DNA of 64,000 nt from Phlebopus portentosus (GCA_037892935.1 JAYXKI010000001.1:4030001-4094000), one strand, 5' to 3'; positions 1 through 10,745 are shown, counted from the stretch's first letter. Translations and numbers: made by a program. The notes: generated by a model from the letters alone, not told the origin.

Positions 1-659
1 AGAGATAACACTCCACTCAGCTGGCACCTTAAATAAACTTTCTAATGAATACTACTGACTACCAAATACTACCGACTATGCCTCGCCATTGGTCAGGACA
101 ATATGTTTCAGCAGGTGTTACCACTACTGCCTACCACCTGTGTCACCACCAAGTCCTAGCACCTAGTGTCACCACTGTTCCTAAAGACTGGTGGTACTAT
201 TAGTTATTTCCTTTCATATTAGACTAGCTTTTATTTACCTCCATTGCTCTAAAGCTTCTTCTGTGCTTCTTTTGATTGCCATTTCTATTACATATTAATC
301 CTGTCTGCAAATTCTCTCATGAGAGATTTTTTCTATATGCCGAGATCTCACTTCTCCAGTGCTCTATTTCCTCAGCTGAGCTTCTGCCACTAATCTTCTA
401 TTATGGGGCTGACTGTGATCTCAGGGTTTGGAATGAGCAACCCCTGCCAATCTTTTGAGATTAATCTTAGTGGCTGTGTAAACTTGGCAGATACCCTTCT
501 GTGCCTTGCCGCAATACTAATGTTAGAGTATTATAGTCCAGTGCCCAATATTAACCTGAATTGTTGTCCCAGATGATTTGTCCCACATCATTCATCTACT
601 ATGATAACTCCTTCTTTTGATCGTTCTCATGCTTCTAGCATTCATCCTATCACTTCTTC
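1..659. other. AT-rich repeat-block flank, no gene
   Basis: No coding region could be supported. The stretch is AT-rich, with several scattered copies of a short TGTCACCAC-like motif around 130-170. It ends at the TA dinucleotide that borders the Tc1-type element. I see nothing functional. Confidence 0.5.
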
Positions 660-661
660 TA

Positions 662-695
662 CAGTTGAGTGATAAAAGTAATGGCCACTGTCACA
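662..695 (+). repeat. Left terminal inverted repeat of Tc1-type element
   Basis: Starts CAGTTGAGTGAT directly after a TA dinucleotide and matches the reverse complement of 1953-1986 at 30 of 34 positions. Confidence 0.93.
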
Positions 696-773
696 AAAAA
701 TATGTGCTGTGTCACCCATACTCTCGCTTTGCTTGCTTGCTTCATCTCGCAGATGACCCATGACCCTCTCTAA

Positions 774-1829
774 ATGTCCAATGTGTGTCCAAGGAGGTCC
801 CAGCTTGCATCGTCAGTCAAGAACTGCATTGTTGGTGCCATGATTGGTAGCCAAAATACTATGCAAGTGTCAAGAACATTTGGAGTGCCCCGAAGAACTG
901 TGTGCCATATCTTTGCTCGCTTTGAGATAACTGGTACAACAAAAAACAAGCCCCAATCTGGATGTCCACACCTACTTGACGATTATGCATGCCGCCTCCT
1001 GAGATGTACTGCCCGAAAGAACTGCTTTGCACTATACAAAATCCTTGCAAAACAGCTGCATACCAAAATCAGTCCTCGTACTGTCAAACATGAGCTGGAG
1101 GCTATAGATCTTAAGTGTAGAAAGGCCAGACATACTCCGTACATTACTAAGGCCAACCAGGTGCAGAGGCTAGCACGTGCAAAATAGCTGGCAAAGATAA
1201 CGATGAAGGAATTGAAGTCGGTCATCTTTTTAGATGAGTGCTATGTATACCTCAGCTCACACCCGGGTGCTGTTTACTGTACTCGAAGTCCTGATGAAGT
1301 CTGGCATGAAGATTGCATTATTCTGACCTTCACCAAGTCTCCTGTGCATATTATGGTGTGGGGGTGCATTATGTACAACAGGAAGGGCCCTCTCATTATA
1401 CTCAACTATCCAGGTGGGAAGAGTGGTGGAATGACTGCGAAGCGTTACATTGAGCAGGTTTTAGATAGGTGTTTGTTGGATTTTTACAAGCAGGTTCAAT
1501 GACGCAATTGGTCTGTTACATTTCAGCAGGACAATGCACGCTGTTATACTGCAAAGTCGACGCAACAGTGGTTTGAACAACACAGCATTTCAAGGTTTTC
1601 ACATCCACCCTCTTCACCTGACATCAGTGCAATTGAACCATGCTGGCTGGACCTGAAATGGAATATATAGGCTCGTCAACATCCTCCAACATCACTTGGG
1701 GAGCTTGAGGTGGCTGTATTGGAGGCATGGGAGCAGATACCAGTAAAGAAGATAAGTAATTATATTTTGTTTATACCTCGCTATGCACAGGCAGTAATTG
1801 ATTCAAAAGGAGGACCTACTAGATACTAA
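774..1829 (+). pseudogene. Tc1-like DD34E transposase, three in-frame stops
   Basis: One continuous frame of 352 codons, close to the usual length of Tc1 transposases (about 340). The N-terminal part shows a helix-turn-helix-like segment (QVSRTFGVPRRTV, then KPQSGCP). The catalytic part keeps the triad: Asp in FLDECYV, Asp in QQDNARCYTA, and Glu in PDISAIEPCW, with 34 residues between the second and third, i.e. DD34E. In-frame stops lie at 1185-1187 (TAG), 1500-1502 (TGA) and 1668-1670 (TAG), so no full protein can be made. All three could come from single C-to-T changes (CAG to TAG, CGA to TGA, CAG to TAG), suggesting decay by cytosine deamination (inference). No frameshift is needed to follow the frame from end to end. 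Confidence 0.92.
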
Positions 1830-1952
1830 TGCTTTGATAGCTAACAGTAAATACAGATTAATGTATATACAAAAAATCTAGTCATAATTTTTTGTTTTGT
1901 ATCGTCAAGAGGCAAATGAAGTTGGATGCTCGTGTCATGCGAGCATGTGAAA

Positions 1953-1986
1953 TGTGACAGTGGCCATTACTTTTGTCACCTAGCTG
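1953..1986 (-). repeat. Right terminal inverted repeat of Tc1-type element
   Basis: Its reverse complement starts CAGCTAGGTGAC. It is followed by TA at 1987-1988, which completes the target-site duplication. Confidence 0.93.
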
Positions 1987-2280
1987 TATAAGACTTTCAA
2001 CATCTGATAGCAGTCTATAGTATACTGGCCAATTGACTTCCACTATAGTATTTTGGCATAAAGTCTGGTGATGATGCTGATTGATCCAAGCTCTTACACA
2101 GACCTTCAATACATAGACATCCCTATCACTGAGCTATATGGATACCTCATAATCATATGTGCTCATTCTGCTGTTCAGTAATAGTTGGTCTATTGTTCAT
2201 TCTGAGGGTCTGAGTTTATGTTAAATCTTGGCATCGACTGCCTCTCTCATTACTAAGCACTCTATGAAATTCTTGAGAAG

Positions 2281-2664
2281 TTATTCTGAAAGAACCCAAC
2301 TCCTTTGATATGTTAAATAGCAATTTGCATACACCAGGCTTTTATGAACTAAGTGTCTGGTTACACCACATTGATAGTATCTTCTCTGCAGGAGTTCTAC
2401 ATATCTTATAATATTCCAGTCCTCCATCTGGATGAAGCTTTGTTCTGGTGGAGGAGTACGCCCAATATGCATCCTAGATAATCCTTCTTGCAAATTGTAT
2501 GGGTCCTCCCTCTCATCACATTCATTCTTATAATATCGTTGACTGAGTTCCTCTGAAATGTCTTCAGCAGCTACCTCCCCAGGTACTTGCTGCATTAGTG
2601 GGCAAGAATTATCTCCACTATTCTGTCTGTGAAGCCTTTTGAAATACTCTTGATTAGGCTGCAT
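2281..2664 (-). CDS. Unknown 127-residue reading frame in the repeat block
   Basis: An uninterrupted ATG-started frame encoding 127 residues, acidic in the middle (EDISEELSQRYYKNECDERED) and basic and aromatic near the end. I do not recognise it. It lies between a dead Tc1 element and a long-TIR element, so it may be a remnant of a transposon-borne gene. No introns, signal peptide or membrane segment are visible. It could equally be a chance frame in AT-rich DNA. Confidence 0.25.
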   Translation of the reverse strand: MQPNQEYFKRLHRQNSGDNSCPLMQQVPGEVAAEDISEELSQRYYKNECDEREDPYNLQEGLSRMHIGRTPPPEQSFIQMEDWNIIRYVELLQRRYYQCGVTRHLVHKSLVYANCYLTYQRSWVLSE

Positions 2665-2724
2665 AATTCGGTGTGTAAGGTGTCTGATTCTACACTACAT
2701 TGGGTATCTACAATTTTCATAATA

Positions 2725-2858
2725 CACAGTCTATTAGTGAGTACTCTACATCAAGTGTACTCATCACTGGACTTAGATATGTAGTTAGACTGTTAATATA
2801 CATCAAGTGTACTCACCACTAGACTCAGTAGGTCCCTTGCTGGATTTGTGTGCTCTAA
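2725..2858 (+). repeat. Left 134-bp terminal inverted repeat
   Basis: Pairs without gaps with the reverse complement of 3727-3860. It contains two tandemly placed TACATCAAGTGTACTCA-type units at about 2747 and 2799. Confidence 0.85.
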
Positions 2859-3726
2859 TACAACAGTGATGGAGCTACACACCAATTAACATTAGAGCTG
2901 TTAGACACAAAATGCAGTGTAAAGAGAGAACAGATAAGCTGAATAGTGCATAAATTAGCACACAGATAGAGGGGAATGACCCAAATCAAACAATGTGAAG
3001 AGCATGTGGATTGGATCAGTGGATTGGCAGCAATTAGTAATTTCTATTAGTATAAGAATAGCTTACAGCACAGTTAAACCACAGCTGATGAAGCTGAAAC
3101 TTGGTGGAAGTATGCACAAGTATGGGAGCCATATGCACACCAAAGGGTGTCTGGATCAGATTAGTAGTTGCTGAGAAAATTGAAAGTTGTCAAAATGAGG
3201 TGCAAAACAAAGATCTTTCAATAAGTCAGTGGGTTCTTGACTGATTTGGCTGAAACTTTGCAACAGATGATGTGGAAATAGGCCAAGTAGATGTGAAAAT
3301 GTTCATGAGAAACAAATTGGCAGTTTGCCCAGAATAGGCAATACAACTTTAAAAATAGTCAAAAGTGATAGGGCTATAGCGGTGTCAAATTATAATAGAT
3401 CAGGCTGAAACTCAGCAAGACAGTAGGCCTATATGGGCTAAGTAAACATGCTAAAGGGCGTCAAAAATAGCTAGATAGTTGTAGAGCAATCAAGCAGTGG
3501 AGTTTTAAAAAGATTTAGCTTTGATAAAGGCTAAATAAGAAGACAGAGGGCTCTGGCACTGTGAAAAATGCACAGAAGGGTGTAGAAGATGATAGAAACA
3601 CTAGAAACACACTAAAAGGCCAGTTCAGAATATCAAAAGCTTCTTTAACAATAGCAGCAGCTCTCCAAACCTAAAAACTTAAAAATGTGGCAGTGCAGAC
3701 AGCTAAAGCTCAAGGCTCATAACCTG

Positions 3727-3860
3727 TTAGAGCACATAAATCTAGCAAGAGACCACTGAGTCCAGTGGTAAGTTTACTTGATGTATATTAGCAGTTTAAT
3801 TATATACCTGAGTCCAGTAGTGAGTACACTTGATGTAGAGTACTTACCAATGGACTGTGC
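3727..3860 (-). repeat. Right 134-bp terminal inverted repeat
   Basis: Inverted copy of 2725-2858. It ends GACTGTG, mirroring the CACAGTC start of the left arm. Confidence 0.85.
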
Positions 3861-4534
3861 CGCTTTTATAGGAGATTACATAAGCATCACATGATCAAAA
3901 AAGCGGACATAAGGAAGAATATAAACAGAACAATAAACTATAAAATAGTAAGAGTGTTAGAATCACACTTCTAATAGTTGCGTGTTCTAGTTGATAGGAA
4001 TAAAAAGTCAGTTCAAAAGCTTGAGGATAGAAATATGCAGACTAGCCCTTCATAGACTTTAAATAATCTAATTTAAGTAAGGTATATAATATTGTTATTA
4101 TTATTATTATTATTTATTAACTGTAACTTAGTATTGCATCCTCTCCTATTAGATAGACTAATATAGAGCTAGGTTCTCTATAGTTTGAAATGCTATTTGA
4201 GCCTTAGAGCAAGCTTCAACTTTTATTAGAGGATGATGTTAGGCTTTTTATCCTAGATGGATACTGTAGACCTTTATTTTTAGGGCTAGCAGAGAGATGT
4301 AAGATATTTATTTTATGCCTTCTTCCTTCATATAATATATACATTGCAGTCATATAATGTAGGTGTCTTTGGTCTATTCAGTATGCATTATAAGATAAAG
4401 ATATCTGCTATAGCAAGATAGCATATATATATCTTGAAACAGAATGTTGTCTCTATTTACAGACAAGCTCACTAGAAAGCATTTACTAAAGGGACAATTC
4501 AGGCAGCATTTTACAAATATGGAATTCACCCTCT
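3861..4534. other. AT-rich spacer with ATT microsatellite
   Basis: No coding region is seen. A short run of ATT/TTA trinucleotides lies at about 4095-4118. The rest is AT-rich sequence between two inverted-repeat elements. Confidence 0.5.
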
Positions 4535-4536
4535 TA

Positions 4537-5620
4537 CAGCTAGTTGCAAAATTGTTGGCAATCATGTGATTTCATCACTTTTCATGTCACAAGAGCCTCA
4601 AAACACAAATAAAATCATATCTCACCCAGAACTCAACGGTTTCACATCATCTAAGTTGCTAAATTCATCTTTTCGAAAGGGCTTTCATTTAGAAACAAAT
4701 ATTGAGAGAATAGGTAAAGATTTGACCCTAAAATAGCAAAAATATTATTTTTTGCCTCTTCCTTGCATATGCATTTTTTTCTGTGCTCCATGCTGGTCCA
4801 GCACCTCCCCAAAGCTATCCAGAATGATAATATGATTATAATATGAATTTACAGACTGAGTTTGAGTTGAATTGTGCACCAGAATGTACTGCTTTGAGGC
4901 ATGCCTGAATTACTCAAAACTCATCATTTACCCCTAACCTCCCAAGCTCCAGGAAAACTTCTTACAGGCCAGATTGATGCATAAAAATTCATTTTGGATA
5001 TAATAGACTAGGTTTGTGTGCTAGCTAGGGCCTCAGCATCCACTGGTGAGCTGGGCTGAGCATAAGGTTCTAGTTGTATGCACTATTCTAGATAGTATCT
5101 TCCCAGCTCACCAGTGGATGCTGAGGCCCTAGCTAGCACACAAACCTAGTCTATTATATCCAAAATGAATTTTTATGCATCAATCTGGCCTGTAAGAAGT
5201 TTTTCTGGAGCTTGGGAGGTTAGGGGTAAATGATGAGTTTTAAGTAATTCAGGCATGCCTCAAAGCAGTACATTCTGGTGCACAATTCAACTCAAACTCA
5301 GTCTGTAAATTCATATTATAATCATATTATCATTCTGGACAGCTTTGGGGAGGTGCTGGACCAGCATGGAGCACAGAAAAAAATGCACATGCAAGGAAGA
5401 GGCAAAAAACAATATTTTCGCCATTTTGGGGTCAAATCTTTACCTATTCTCTCAATATTTGTTTCTAAATGAAAGCCCTTTCGAAAAGATGAATTTAGCA
5501 ACTTAGATGGTGTGAAATCGTTGAGTTTGGGGTGAGATATGATTTTATTTGTGTTTTGAGGCTCTTGTGACATGAAAAGTGACGAAATCACATGATTGCC
5601 AACAATTTTGCAACTAGCTG
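4537..5620. mobile_element. Foldback element, 519-bp arms around a 46-bp loop
   Basis: A near-perfect giant palindrome: arm 4537-5055, spacer 5056-5101, arm 5102-5620. The arms align without a single gap and differ at only a few positions. The outer ends are CAGCTAGTTGC and its complement, and the element sits between TA dinucleotides (4535-4536 and 5621-5622). TA duplication plus CAG termini is the Tc1/mariner signature, and the first bases resemble the right end of the Tc1 element at 662-1986 (CAGCTAG). It has no transposase; the 120-residue frame that can be read in the right arm is not recognisable. Best read as a non-autonomous foldback derivative of a Tc1/mariner element, inserted or rearranged fairly recently given the arm similarity (inference). 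Confidence 0.85.
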
Positions 5621-5622
5621 TA

Positions 5623-6024
5623 AGTCTTTGGCACCCCTGCTTTAGGAAGGAGGATTTGCATGCTTTATATGGTATCATAAGCATCGGATAGCACCTGGCT
5701 CATATAAGAGGGATCACCTCATTTCGCAGTCGTTTGTTTCCCGAGAAGGCATGCAAATCACCTTCCATAAATAGTGGGTGCTGAAGACTTAATGTACCCA
5801 CCTGTAGCTGTAATACTAGATTGAGTAGATTTTTGTAATGGCCGGCACATCCAATTCTTTCCTTCTACTCTCTATAGTACTATTCTACAAGACTCTCTGC
5901 GTTCTGTTCGTTCTGCTCATACCGGTGCTAACATTCTCAACGCATTCTACTGCTCTCGACTGTGATTCTCTCGAAAAGTTTTTCCTGATGGGATAATACC
6001 CAATGCATCAAGCTGATTGATCTG
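5623..6024. other. Boundary between repeat block and gene-bearing DNA
   Basis: No gene is seen. Base composition changes from AT-rich repeat DNA to gene-like composition across this stretch. It forms the downstream flank of the minus-strand oxidoreductase gene, but no clear polyadenylation signal could be picked out. Confidence 0.4.
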
Positions 6025-7783
6025 CTAACCCCAAAGCTCCTCGATCAGGTCCTCGGCGCGTGCCCTTGTCCATCGTATTTCGCTTATTCCAAGGCAATCA
6101 GGTAACCAGTCAGTAGTCTCGTCCCCGCGATCAAGAATTTGTAGAGCAACTGCGCGACCACAGAGGAAGGCATGCGCCATACCCTCTCCACTATACCCGG
6201 CAGCAAGCCATTCGCCAGGCGACGCAACCTTCGCTCGAAATTTCTCCGCGTCCTTCTCACTCGAATATGAATCCTTGTCACTCAAAGGATATGTGGGCAA
6301 TGGACGGCTCGTCAGTTTTGCTGGAATTCGTCCTACCCAAGGGATACGATCAGAGGAAATACCAATTATTCCACTCCACATCGATTTGACGCGACCTTCG
6401 AACCAGACCTGGCGCTTATCTTTTCTTCCATGGTCAAGGCTCGAAGATGGCACCACCTCGCCCCCCCAATTATTGCCGCCAAACAACATAGGCAAAGCAC
6501 CTCCGAGGTGCGCTGCAACACCAGAATTGAACCATGAATCATCTGAGGTTCCGATCTCACCCAGCCCATCATCGCCAGCTTGAACAAAGCCACCACCAAA
6601 CATGAGTTCATGCTCCCCGTCGGGGAGCTGTGTGAGGTAATCATAACCAATGTGCCTGTCGTAGAACACCCAGCTGCGCTGACCGTCGAGCGATGCTGAT
6701 GGGAGAGCATTGCCAGGGCGCTGGGCCGTCATGTTGCCCCGCACACAGAATATCTTCGTCCGCATCTGTGGAAGGAGATGAGAAGCCCAAGCATTAGTAG
6801 CATGTACTACATGGCTAGTGAGCACTGTGCCCCGAGGCGTCTCGACGCTGTATAAAGGTCGTCCATCTGGTCCGGTAGTTGTTAGAATTCCAGTACAAGG
6901 AGTGTTAGTTGAGAGATAGAATCGACCGACATGCTGGTCGACGAGGCGTGCGAGAATACTTGTTACGAAGCGATAGGGATGAACAGCACCTGCCATGCTA
7001 TAGATGACGCCTGCGACTTCGGAGGACAAATGGAACCTCTGATGATAATGCAAGGGTCAGCAACATCTGCCGTCGAGTAGAGCTCAAAACTCACATCAAT
7101 GGCCTCTTTACCTTCGATCCATTCACAGTCCTTCGACTCTTCAGGCATGTCTTCCTTCCACGCCCTGAGCTTCTCCTTTGCCTCCTCGAATGCTTCGGTC
7201 CTGAAGTACACATCCAGGCTATCCACTTCTCTACAATGACATTTGTCTAATATGCCTTCCTCTGAAGCGACAGCTAGCATTTCGCGGACATGCTTCAGCC
7301 GGAAACGAACCAGCATCGCGGCCTGCTCAGGACCATGTTTCTTTTTCAGCATCAAATAGTCATCGTACATGGGTGGCTTGATATGCCCACCATTCCTATG
7401 TTCCGACTCATGGTGAGACGACGCGGAACTGACTGGGAAAGGGGGGAGACATACCGCCCGGTAGCGCCTGAGCAAGCTTCTCGAGCCTCAAGCATCAAGA
7501 CGCTGAGCTCATCGCCGCCTTCACGAAATAGGGTGCGTGCGGTGCTTGTGCCCGTTATTCCAGAACCGATGATGACGACGTCGACGTAGACGGGCAACGC
7601 GTCCGGCACGTGGTTCGCTATCGGAGAAAGCAGGTCGTGCCAGAACGAACGCGTCGGGTTGGGTACGGGCAGACCAGGATCGGTACGTATGCGTTGTAGG
7701 AGGCGCTCATAGGATGCAGAGAGCTCAAGTACTTGCCTGACGGCAATGCGCAGGACCTTTACTCTCGACCAGACGGCACCCAT
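6025..7783 (-). CDS. FAD-dependent oxidoreductase (DAO family)
   Basis: Three exons (7783-7455, 7395-7095, 7038-6025) give 547 residues and close in frame. A Rossmann dinucleotide motif GSGITG lies at about residues 73-78, followed by the acidic residue and glycine-rich turn of the FAD fold (LEAREACSGATGRNGGH), the last part formed across intron 1. The C-terminal part holds the typical late FAD-contact region (AAGYSGEGMAHAFLCGRAVA). This matches the DAO-type oxidase/dehydrogenase family of fungi; the substrate (amine, amino acid or other) cannot be read from the sequence. The start was chosen because it is the first ATG of the frame downstream of a TATA-like box at 7833-7840. Introns are GTATGT...TAG and GTGAGT...CAG. 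No signal peptide is evident, so a cytosolic or peroxisomal enzyme is likely. Confidence 0.85.
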
Positions 7784-7832
7784 GTTGAGACGAGGGAGAT
7801 AAGACTGGGCTGGGAAACGCGTGTAGTGGAAG

Positions 7833-7840
7833 TATTTATA
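7833..7840 (-). promoter_or_regulatory. TATA-like box of the FAD oxidoreductase gene
   Basis: TATAAATA on the minus strand, about 50 nt upstream of the chosen ATG and in the correct orientation. Prediction from sequence only. Confidence 0.5.
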
Positions 7841-8009
7841 CCTTCTCCCCGTAACTAACTGTTGGGGAATACATAACGCCTCGTGCTTTGGAAACTCATA
7901 TAATATACATACATTCAACCCGTCAGCAGTGCCTTATAATCATCTCGGCTCGTGATCAACAGAATTGTTCATATATTATGACCGTCAATGTGAGAGACAG
8001 AGCTATCGA

Positions 8010-9626
8010 TCAATGAACTCGAACGTTCAGAAGCGGCTCTACACCTATCAGATTCAAGCTCTCCGCGACGCAATTCGCAATTACTGGATGCCTTCCGATC
8101 TCCTCTTTGGCGTTTTTATGTACACGGAGTTCTTTCAACCCAGTGACGTCCAGCTCGCAGTGTTCAGGAGAGCTCCTACGACCAAGCGCGAAGCGCGAAA
8201 AGACCATTGACGCCAGAATATCGATTGAAAAGTATGCCTCTGCAACATTTAGCGTCTCGAGACGGGGGCAAAGCAAAGTACTATCAGCCCCACTGTGCCC
8301 GTGACGTGATCTAAACGAGTGAACATCGGAGATTTTCATTTCTTGAAGTAAGTCATCAAACTCTTGGAACCACCCAATCGAGAGTTTCCTAAGCCCTGGT
8401 GTCAATGTCAGACACGCACGCATATCGTCGATGTTCATCGGAACACCGTTGATCTCAAGCTCCTCGAGCGGTGGCATATCTGAGCGATGAAGGAATAATG
8501 GAATGTGAAACCAACGGGTGTTGAGCGAGCCGGCTCGAGCGTGGAAAGAACTGACCTTGAGACTCCTGAGCGATGGCGCCGAAAGAGAATCGAGAAGCGT
8601 GCCGACAGGACTGGACGTCGAGAAGGTAACTATCTCGAGCTGTGTAAGATGATCGACTCGCCGCACATTCGTGTCCTGTATACTCTCGACGCCGCGTGCT
8701 CGTGAGTTGGTGTGTACTCGAGGGCGGCTGTTGATGACTACCCAACCGTCACCATCCAACTCGGATTCATCCAGGTCAATCTCCTCGTCCAATCCGTCGA
8801 ACTCGTCTATCTCTGGATCATCATCTTCCTCACTTATCCCACAAAGAAGGTGCACCTTGAGATAGTCCAGATTCGGGCAAATGCCGATCCAATCCAGAGC
8901 GTGCGATACAGCGGTACAGAATCGAAGCTTGAGGATACGCATATTTTTTAGAACTGGAGTACCGTGACTGCTAACCGGGGACGGCAGCAGCGTAGGGCAT
9001 GTAAGAATGAGACTACGCAGGCGGGGGCAGGTGGTAGCAATGTTGTGTAGAGTCCGTGTGTCATCAGGCCCTCCTAGTAGCGCAGTAGTCAGCTCCAATT
9101 CCTCAAGTAGAGGAGCTGTGGCTAAGACATTTGGTTCTAATGTACCCAAGGTCAAGAAAAGAGGGCCGAGAACAGTGGCACCTGGAACGTCCAGGACGAG
9201 CGAGCGCCATCGCTGAGAGTTCGTACAAACCCTTTCAATTAACATTGTAGTGTCCCTCTCGTACCTGGCATTGACTTCTTCGTTGAGTAGCACCTCGAGC
9301 GCATCGTCTATTTGGGGATCCAGCACGATGTCAAGTGGCTGGGTTTCGCCGGCCCGTTCCAGCCAGAATTCGAAGGTGAGTAATTCCTTAGAAGAATCTG
9401 TTCCATGACGACCGAGAACAATTCGACTCCATAGTCGAGGGGTAGAAAGAACAAGGTGGCGCCAGAGGGGGCAAACACGAGTAAAAGTGAATGGAGGCAG
9501 CAGTTGTGGATGCATGCTGAGGCGAACATAGTCCGTGGGTAGGCAACGAGAGAATATTTCGACAAGGATTTCGGAAGGAAGGCCTAGGCTTCCATTTTTA
9601 GATGAAGACTGTTTGTCGAAGGTCAT
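8010..9626 (-). CDS. F-box / leucine-rich-repeat protein
   Basis: A single uninterrupted frame of 538 residues. The F-box is at about residues 15-60, with the pattern LPSEILVEIFSRCLP followed by FTRVCPLWRHLVLSTPRLW. It is followed by irregular leucine-rich stretches (for example LRSLILTCPTLLP, LEELEINGVPM, LRKLSIGWF) and an acidic linker near residues 265-295 (EEDDDPEIDEF). F-box proteins of this kind bind Skp1 in SCF ubiquitin ligases; the substrate is unknown, and the family is greatly expanded in Agaricomycetes, usually without characterised members. No intron is needed. It lies between the oxidoreductase and HPP genes on the same strand with about 230-290 bp spacers, so each is probably an independent transcript. 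Confidence 0.88.
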   Translation of the reverse strand: MTFDKQSSSKNGSLGLPSEILVEIFSRCLPTDYVRLSMHPQLLPPFTFTRVCPLWRHLVLSTPRLWSRIVLGRHGTDSSKELLTFEFWLERAGETQPLDIVLDPQIDDALEVLLNEEVNARYERDTTMLIERVCTNSQRWRSLVLDVPGATVLGPLFLTLGTLEPNVLATAPLLEELELTTALLGGPDDTRTLHNIATTCPRLRSLILTCPTLLPSPVSSHGTPVLKNMRILKLRFCTAVSHALDWIGICPNLDYLKVHLLCGISEEDDDPEIDEFDGLDEEIDLDESELDGDGWVVINSRPRVHTNSRARGVESIQDTNVRRVDHLTQLEIVTFSTSSPVGTLLDSLSAPSLRSLKVSSFHARAGSLNTRWFHIPLFLHRSDMPPLEELEINGVPMNIDDMRACLTLTPGLRKLSIGWFQEFDDLLQEMKISDVHSFRSRHGHSGADSTLLCPRLETLNVAEAYFSIDILASMVFSRFALGRRSSPEHCELDVTGLKELRVHKNAKEEIGRHPVIANCVAESLNLIGVEPLLNVRVH

Positions 9627-9914
9627 AGAGAGCAGGATTAGTTCCAGTCACCTGGCTCATCATATAGTTTGAGTAAAAGCCGCCACGGCTCTCGAGCAAA
9701 GTATAGGATAGCAAACTTTATCTGCCGAGCACTTCACCTTTCGCTTTGCTCCCAGCGGATGCAGGATCAGAATGCAGGGGTTCGCAGCAAAGTATGTATT
9801 GACCGGGTACAAACTTTGGGACATTGAACGGGTCATGAACAATCAGAAAACGGGCCATTTCTAACAAGGAAGTATGCCTACAGACACATGAAATCGAGAA
9901 CGTCAAGACACCGG

Positions 9915-10745
9915 TCATACTCGGTCCTCCGCTAGCTCCTGAGCTTCTATTGCTACTTCGTCCCCTTCGAAAGGTGTATCACTCATCCTTTTCTCTTTTG
10001 GAATCTGCGGTCCGATAGGAGTAGGAGACGATGCCGGCTCAAACCAGTACACTGGATACCTCCGTTGGATATTATTGATCAAGAGAGCGGATACGAGGAC
10101 GAGTGAACTGGAAAGTAGGATGACGGGTAGGTAATACCAACCGATGGCAACGACATCGTCATTGACAGCAGCCAGAAGAGCAGTCGCGCCGGCAGGTGGA
10201 TGAGTGGTAGCTGTCATCTGCATTACGACTATGGCGATCGATGTCGAAAGCGAACCAGCCAGCCAGCGGAGGGAGTCGAAATTGGCAGAGAGATGAAATA
10301 GCTTCGTGATGCAAACACCGATGAGAGCGGCAATGAAATGACCACCCACGAGCGCTCGTGGTTGTGCGAGAGGCGCCTCAATTGCACCATAGCAGAGAAC
10401 AACGGAAGCGCCCTAATAGGTCAAGAACAATTCATTAGCATGACATACTAGCATCTAGATTTCTTTGAAATGGGACCGACATAGCTGGCAATGATACTTG
10501 GTACATTGCGTTCAATGAAGTAGTGTGCATGGCCGAAGGTAGCCTAGAGACGTTAGTTCAGTCCACTGACAGAGGAGTGACAATATTAATGTGAGACGGA
10601 CCTGCAAGATGGACAAGCCACCAAATGCGCCGATGAAAGACCAGAACCAGATGATATAATTTGGTCGAATCGGGGGTGGAGCGGAGCGGTAGCCCAACCA
10701 GTGGGAGAGCCAGGATGGAAGGAGTGCAAGACGAGTTTGGGCCAT
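9915..10745 (-). CDS. HPP-family integral membrane protein
   Basis: Three exons (10745-10602, 10543-10481, 10412-9915) give 234 residues in frame. The HPP region is plain: the family-defining TTHPPAGATALL segment lies in the second half, preceded by GASVVLCYGAIEAPLAQPRALVGGH split over intron 2. About four hydrophobic segments are visible (around IIWFWSFIGAFGGLSI, FIAALIGVCITKLF, LAGSLSTSIAIVVMQM and YYLPVILLSSSLVLVSAL), as expected. Plant and cyanobacterial relatives have been linked to nitrite transport into plastids; the role in fungi is not established. The tail after the last segment is acidic and likely cytosolic. Intron 1 has donor GTCCGT; intron 2 has the weaker donor GTCGGT. No frame breaks. 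Confidence 0.87.

Larger units (their letters stand above)
662..1986 (+). mobile_element. Tc1/mariner-type DNA transposon, degenerate
   Basis: A 1,325-bp element bounded by 34-bp terminal inverted repeats at 662-695 and 1953-1986. The two ends differ at 4 of 34 positions, both begin with CAG, and they share the inner block AAAAGTAATGGCCACTGTCA. It sits between TA dinucleotides (660-661 and 1987-1988), the target duplication expected for Tc1/mariner. Each end also contains a GTGAC/GTCAC-type dyad, a possible transposase-binding site (inference). The interior carries a transposase reading frame on the plus strand that is broken by three stop codons, so the copy is not autonomous. Confidence 0.93.
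2725..3860. mobile_element. Non-autonomous element with 134-bp terminal inverted repeats
   Basis: The segments 2725-2858 and 3727-3860 are inverted copies of each other over 134 bp with no gaps and roughly 85-90% identity by eye. Both ends begin CACAGTC. Each arm contains two direct copies of a unit around TACATCAAGTGTACTCA, so the arm has internal structure. The roughly 870-bp interior has no meaningful reading frame but holds three diverged copies of a module beginning GGCTGAAACT about 155 bp apart. I could not find a clear target-site duplication. Long TIRs with internal subrepeats and CACAG-type ends would suit a CACTA-like or similar cut-and-paste family, but this assignment is inference. 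Confidence 0.75.

Noticed and set aside
8505..9216. Plus-strand frames opposite the F-box gene
   Set aside because: They are antisense shadows of a long intact F-box/LRR coding sequence.
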